A stretch of 64,000 nt of DNA. It comes from Peptococcaceae bacterium. GTDB lineage: Bacteria > Bacillota > Peptococcia > Peptococcales > Peptococcaceae. A model generated the notes under the pieces. It was given only the letters and a program-made list of their open reading frames with translations, did not search any database and was not told the origin of the DNA. The stretch lies in assembly GCA_900759105.1 (NCBI GenBank), contig CAAETY010000145.1, positions 66,747 to 130,746 of the forward strand. The letters are read 5' to 3'. This document shows, one piece after another, positions 63,965 through 64,000 of the stretch. Position 1 is the stretch's first letter; every line of letters starts with the position of its first letter. Both the position numbers and the translations under genes were made by a program.

Positions 63965-64000
63965 TGGTACAATAGAAACATGCTGAAGGAGGATCTCATA
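63965..64000 (+). promoter_or_regulatory. Promoter -10 and ribosome binding site of a gene beyond the window
   Basis: TACAAT lies at about 63968-63973 and AAGGAGG at 63985-63991; the window ends nine bases later, before a start codon is visible. Confidence 0.4.

Noticed and set aside
63784..63999. 71-codon minus-strand open frame at the right edge
   Set aside because: It covers the YigZ terminator, a palindrome and a plus-strand promoter, and has no ribosome binding site in view.

Overview
The window comes from a low-complexity-free, mid-GC bacterial chromosome with strong AGGAGG-type ribosome binding sites, frequent TTG/GTG starts and many hairpin-plus-T-run terminators, which points to an anaerobic Firmicute. 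The eleven-subunit nuo operon without nuoEFG, the F-type ATP synthase with two c-subunit genes, an aryl sulfotransferase and the absence of cytochrome genes in this stretch would fit a gut-type member of the Clostridia (Peptococcaceae-like) or Negativicutes. That placement is inference; no rRNA is present.

Layout. 0-7.6 kb: the 5' part of tex, a membrane-anchored GH73 amidase-like protein, two tandem paralogous MFS carriers (the second behind a structured leader), a YfcE phosphodiesterase, an AT-rich iteron-like array, a HicB-like small protein behind ung, and a LysR regulator. 7.7-12.8 kb: an anion-transport and sulfotransfer locus (DASS carrier, cytoplasmic aryl sulfotransferase, then a divergent second DASS gene broken by an in-frame TGA). 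13.1-31.1 kb: a continuous minus-strand energy block, nuoA-B-C-D-H-I-J-K-L-M-N, preceded by atpZ-I-B-E-E-F-H-A-G-D-C. The two c subunits are nearly identical and carry a partial Na+-binding pattern, so the complex may run on a sodium gradient.

31.2-46.0 kb: wecB, dCMP deaminase, an SPFH-DUF1648-ribbon-helix-helix operon behind a four-box GATATC operator, a nitroreductase coupled to a frameshifted isochorismatase-like gene, a CotH-kinase/DUF4956/VTC trio, a TetR regulator with two membrane proteins (DUF308 and VTT), an AAA/DUF4143 ATPase preceded by four 12-bp direct repeats spaced exactly 33 bp apart, an EFR-type flavodoxin-ferredoxin, a DUF5131 protein with an extra Cys cluster, and a gamma carbonic anhydrase-like protein.

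46.1-64.0 kb: tRNA-Arg, two tRNA-Ser, uvrB-uvrA, a secreted stalk-domain protein, glyA-upp, a thioredoxin-like protein, dusB, a TerC-family protein under a yybP-ykoY (Mn2+) riboswitch, an ECF S component-coaX-rnz cluster, a GNAT acetyltransferase, tRNA-Gln, an acyltransferase-3 protein, a small acidic orphan and a YigZ protein. The last bases hold a palindromic non-coding stretch and the promoter and ribosome binding site of a gene that starts outside the window.

The strongest unexplained signals are regulatory: the 33-bp-phased repeats before the DUF4143 ATPase, the GATATC operator before the SPFH operon, the 12-bp-phased ATTCTAATA array, the nested-stem leader before the second MFS gene, and a 26-codon leader ORF whose stop overlaps the GTG start of nuoA.
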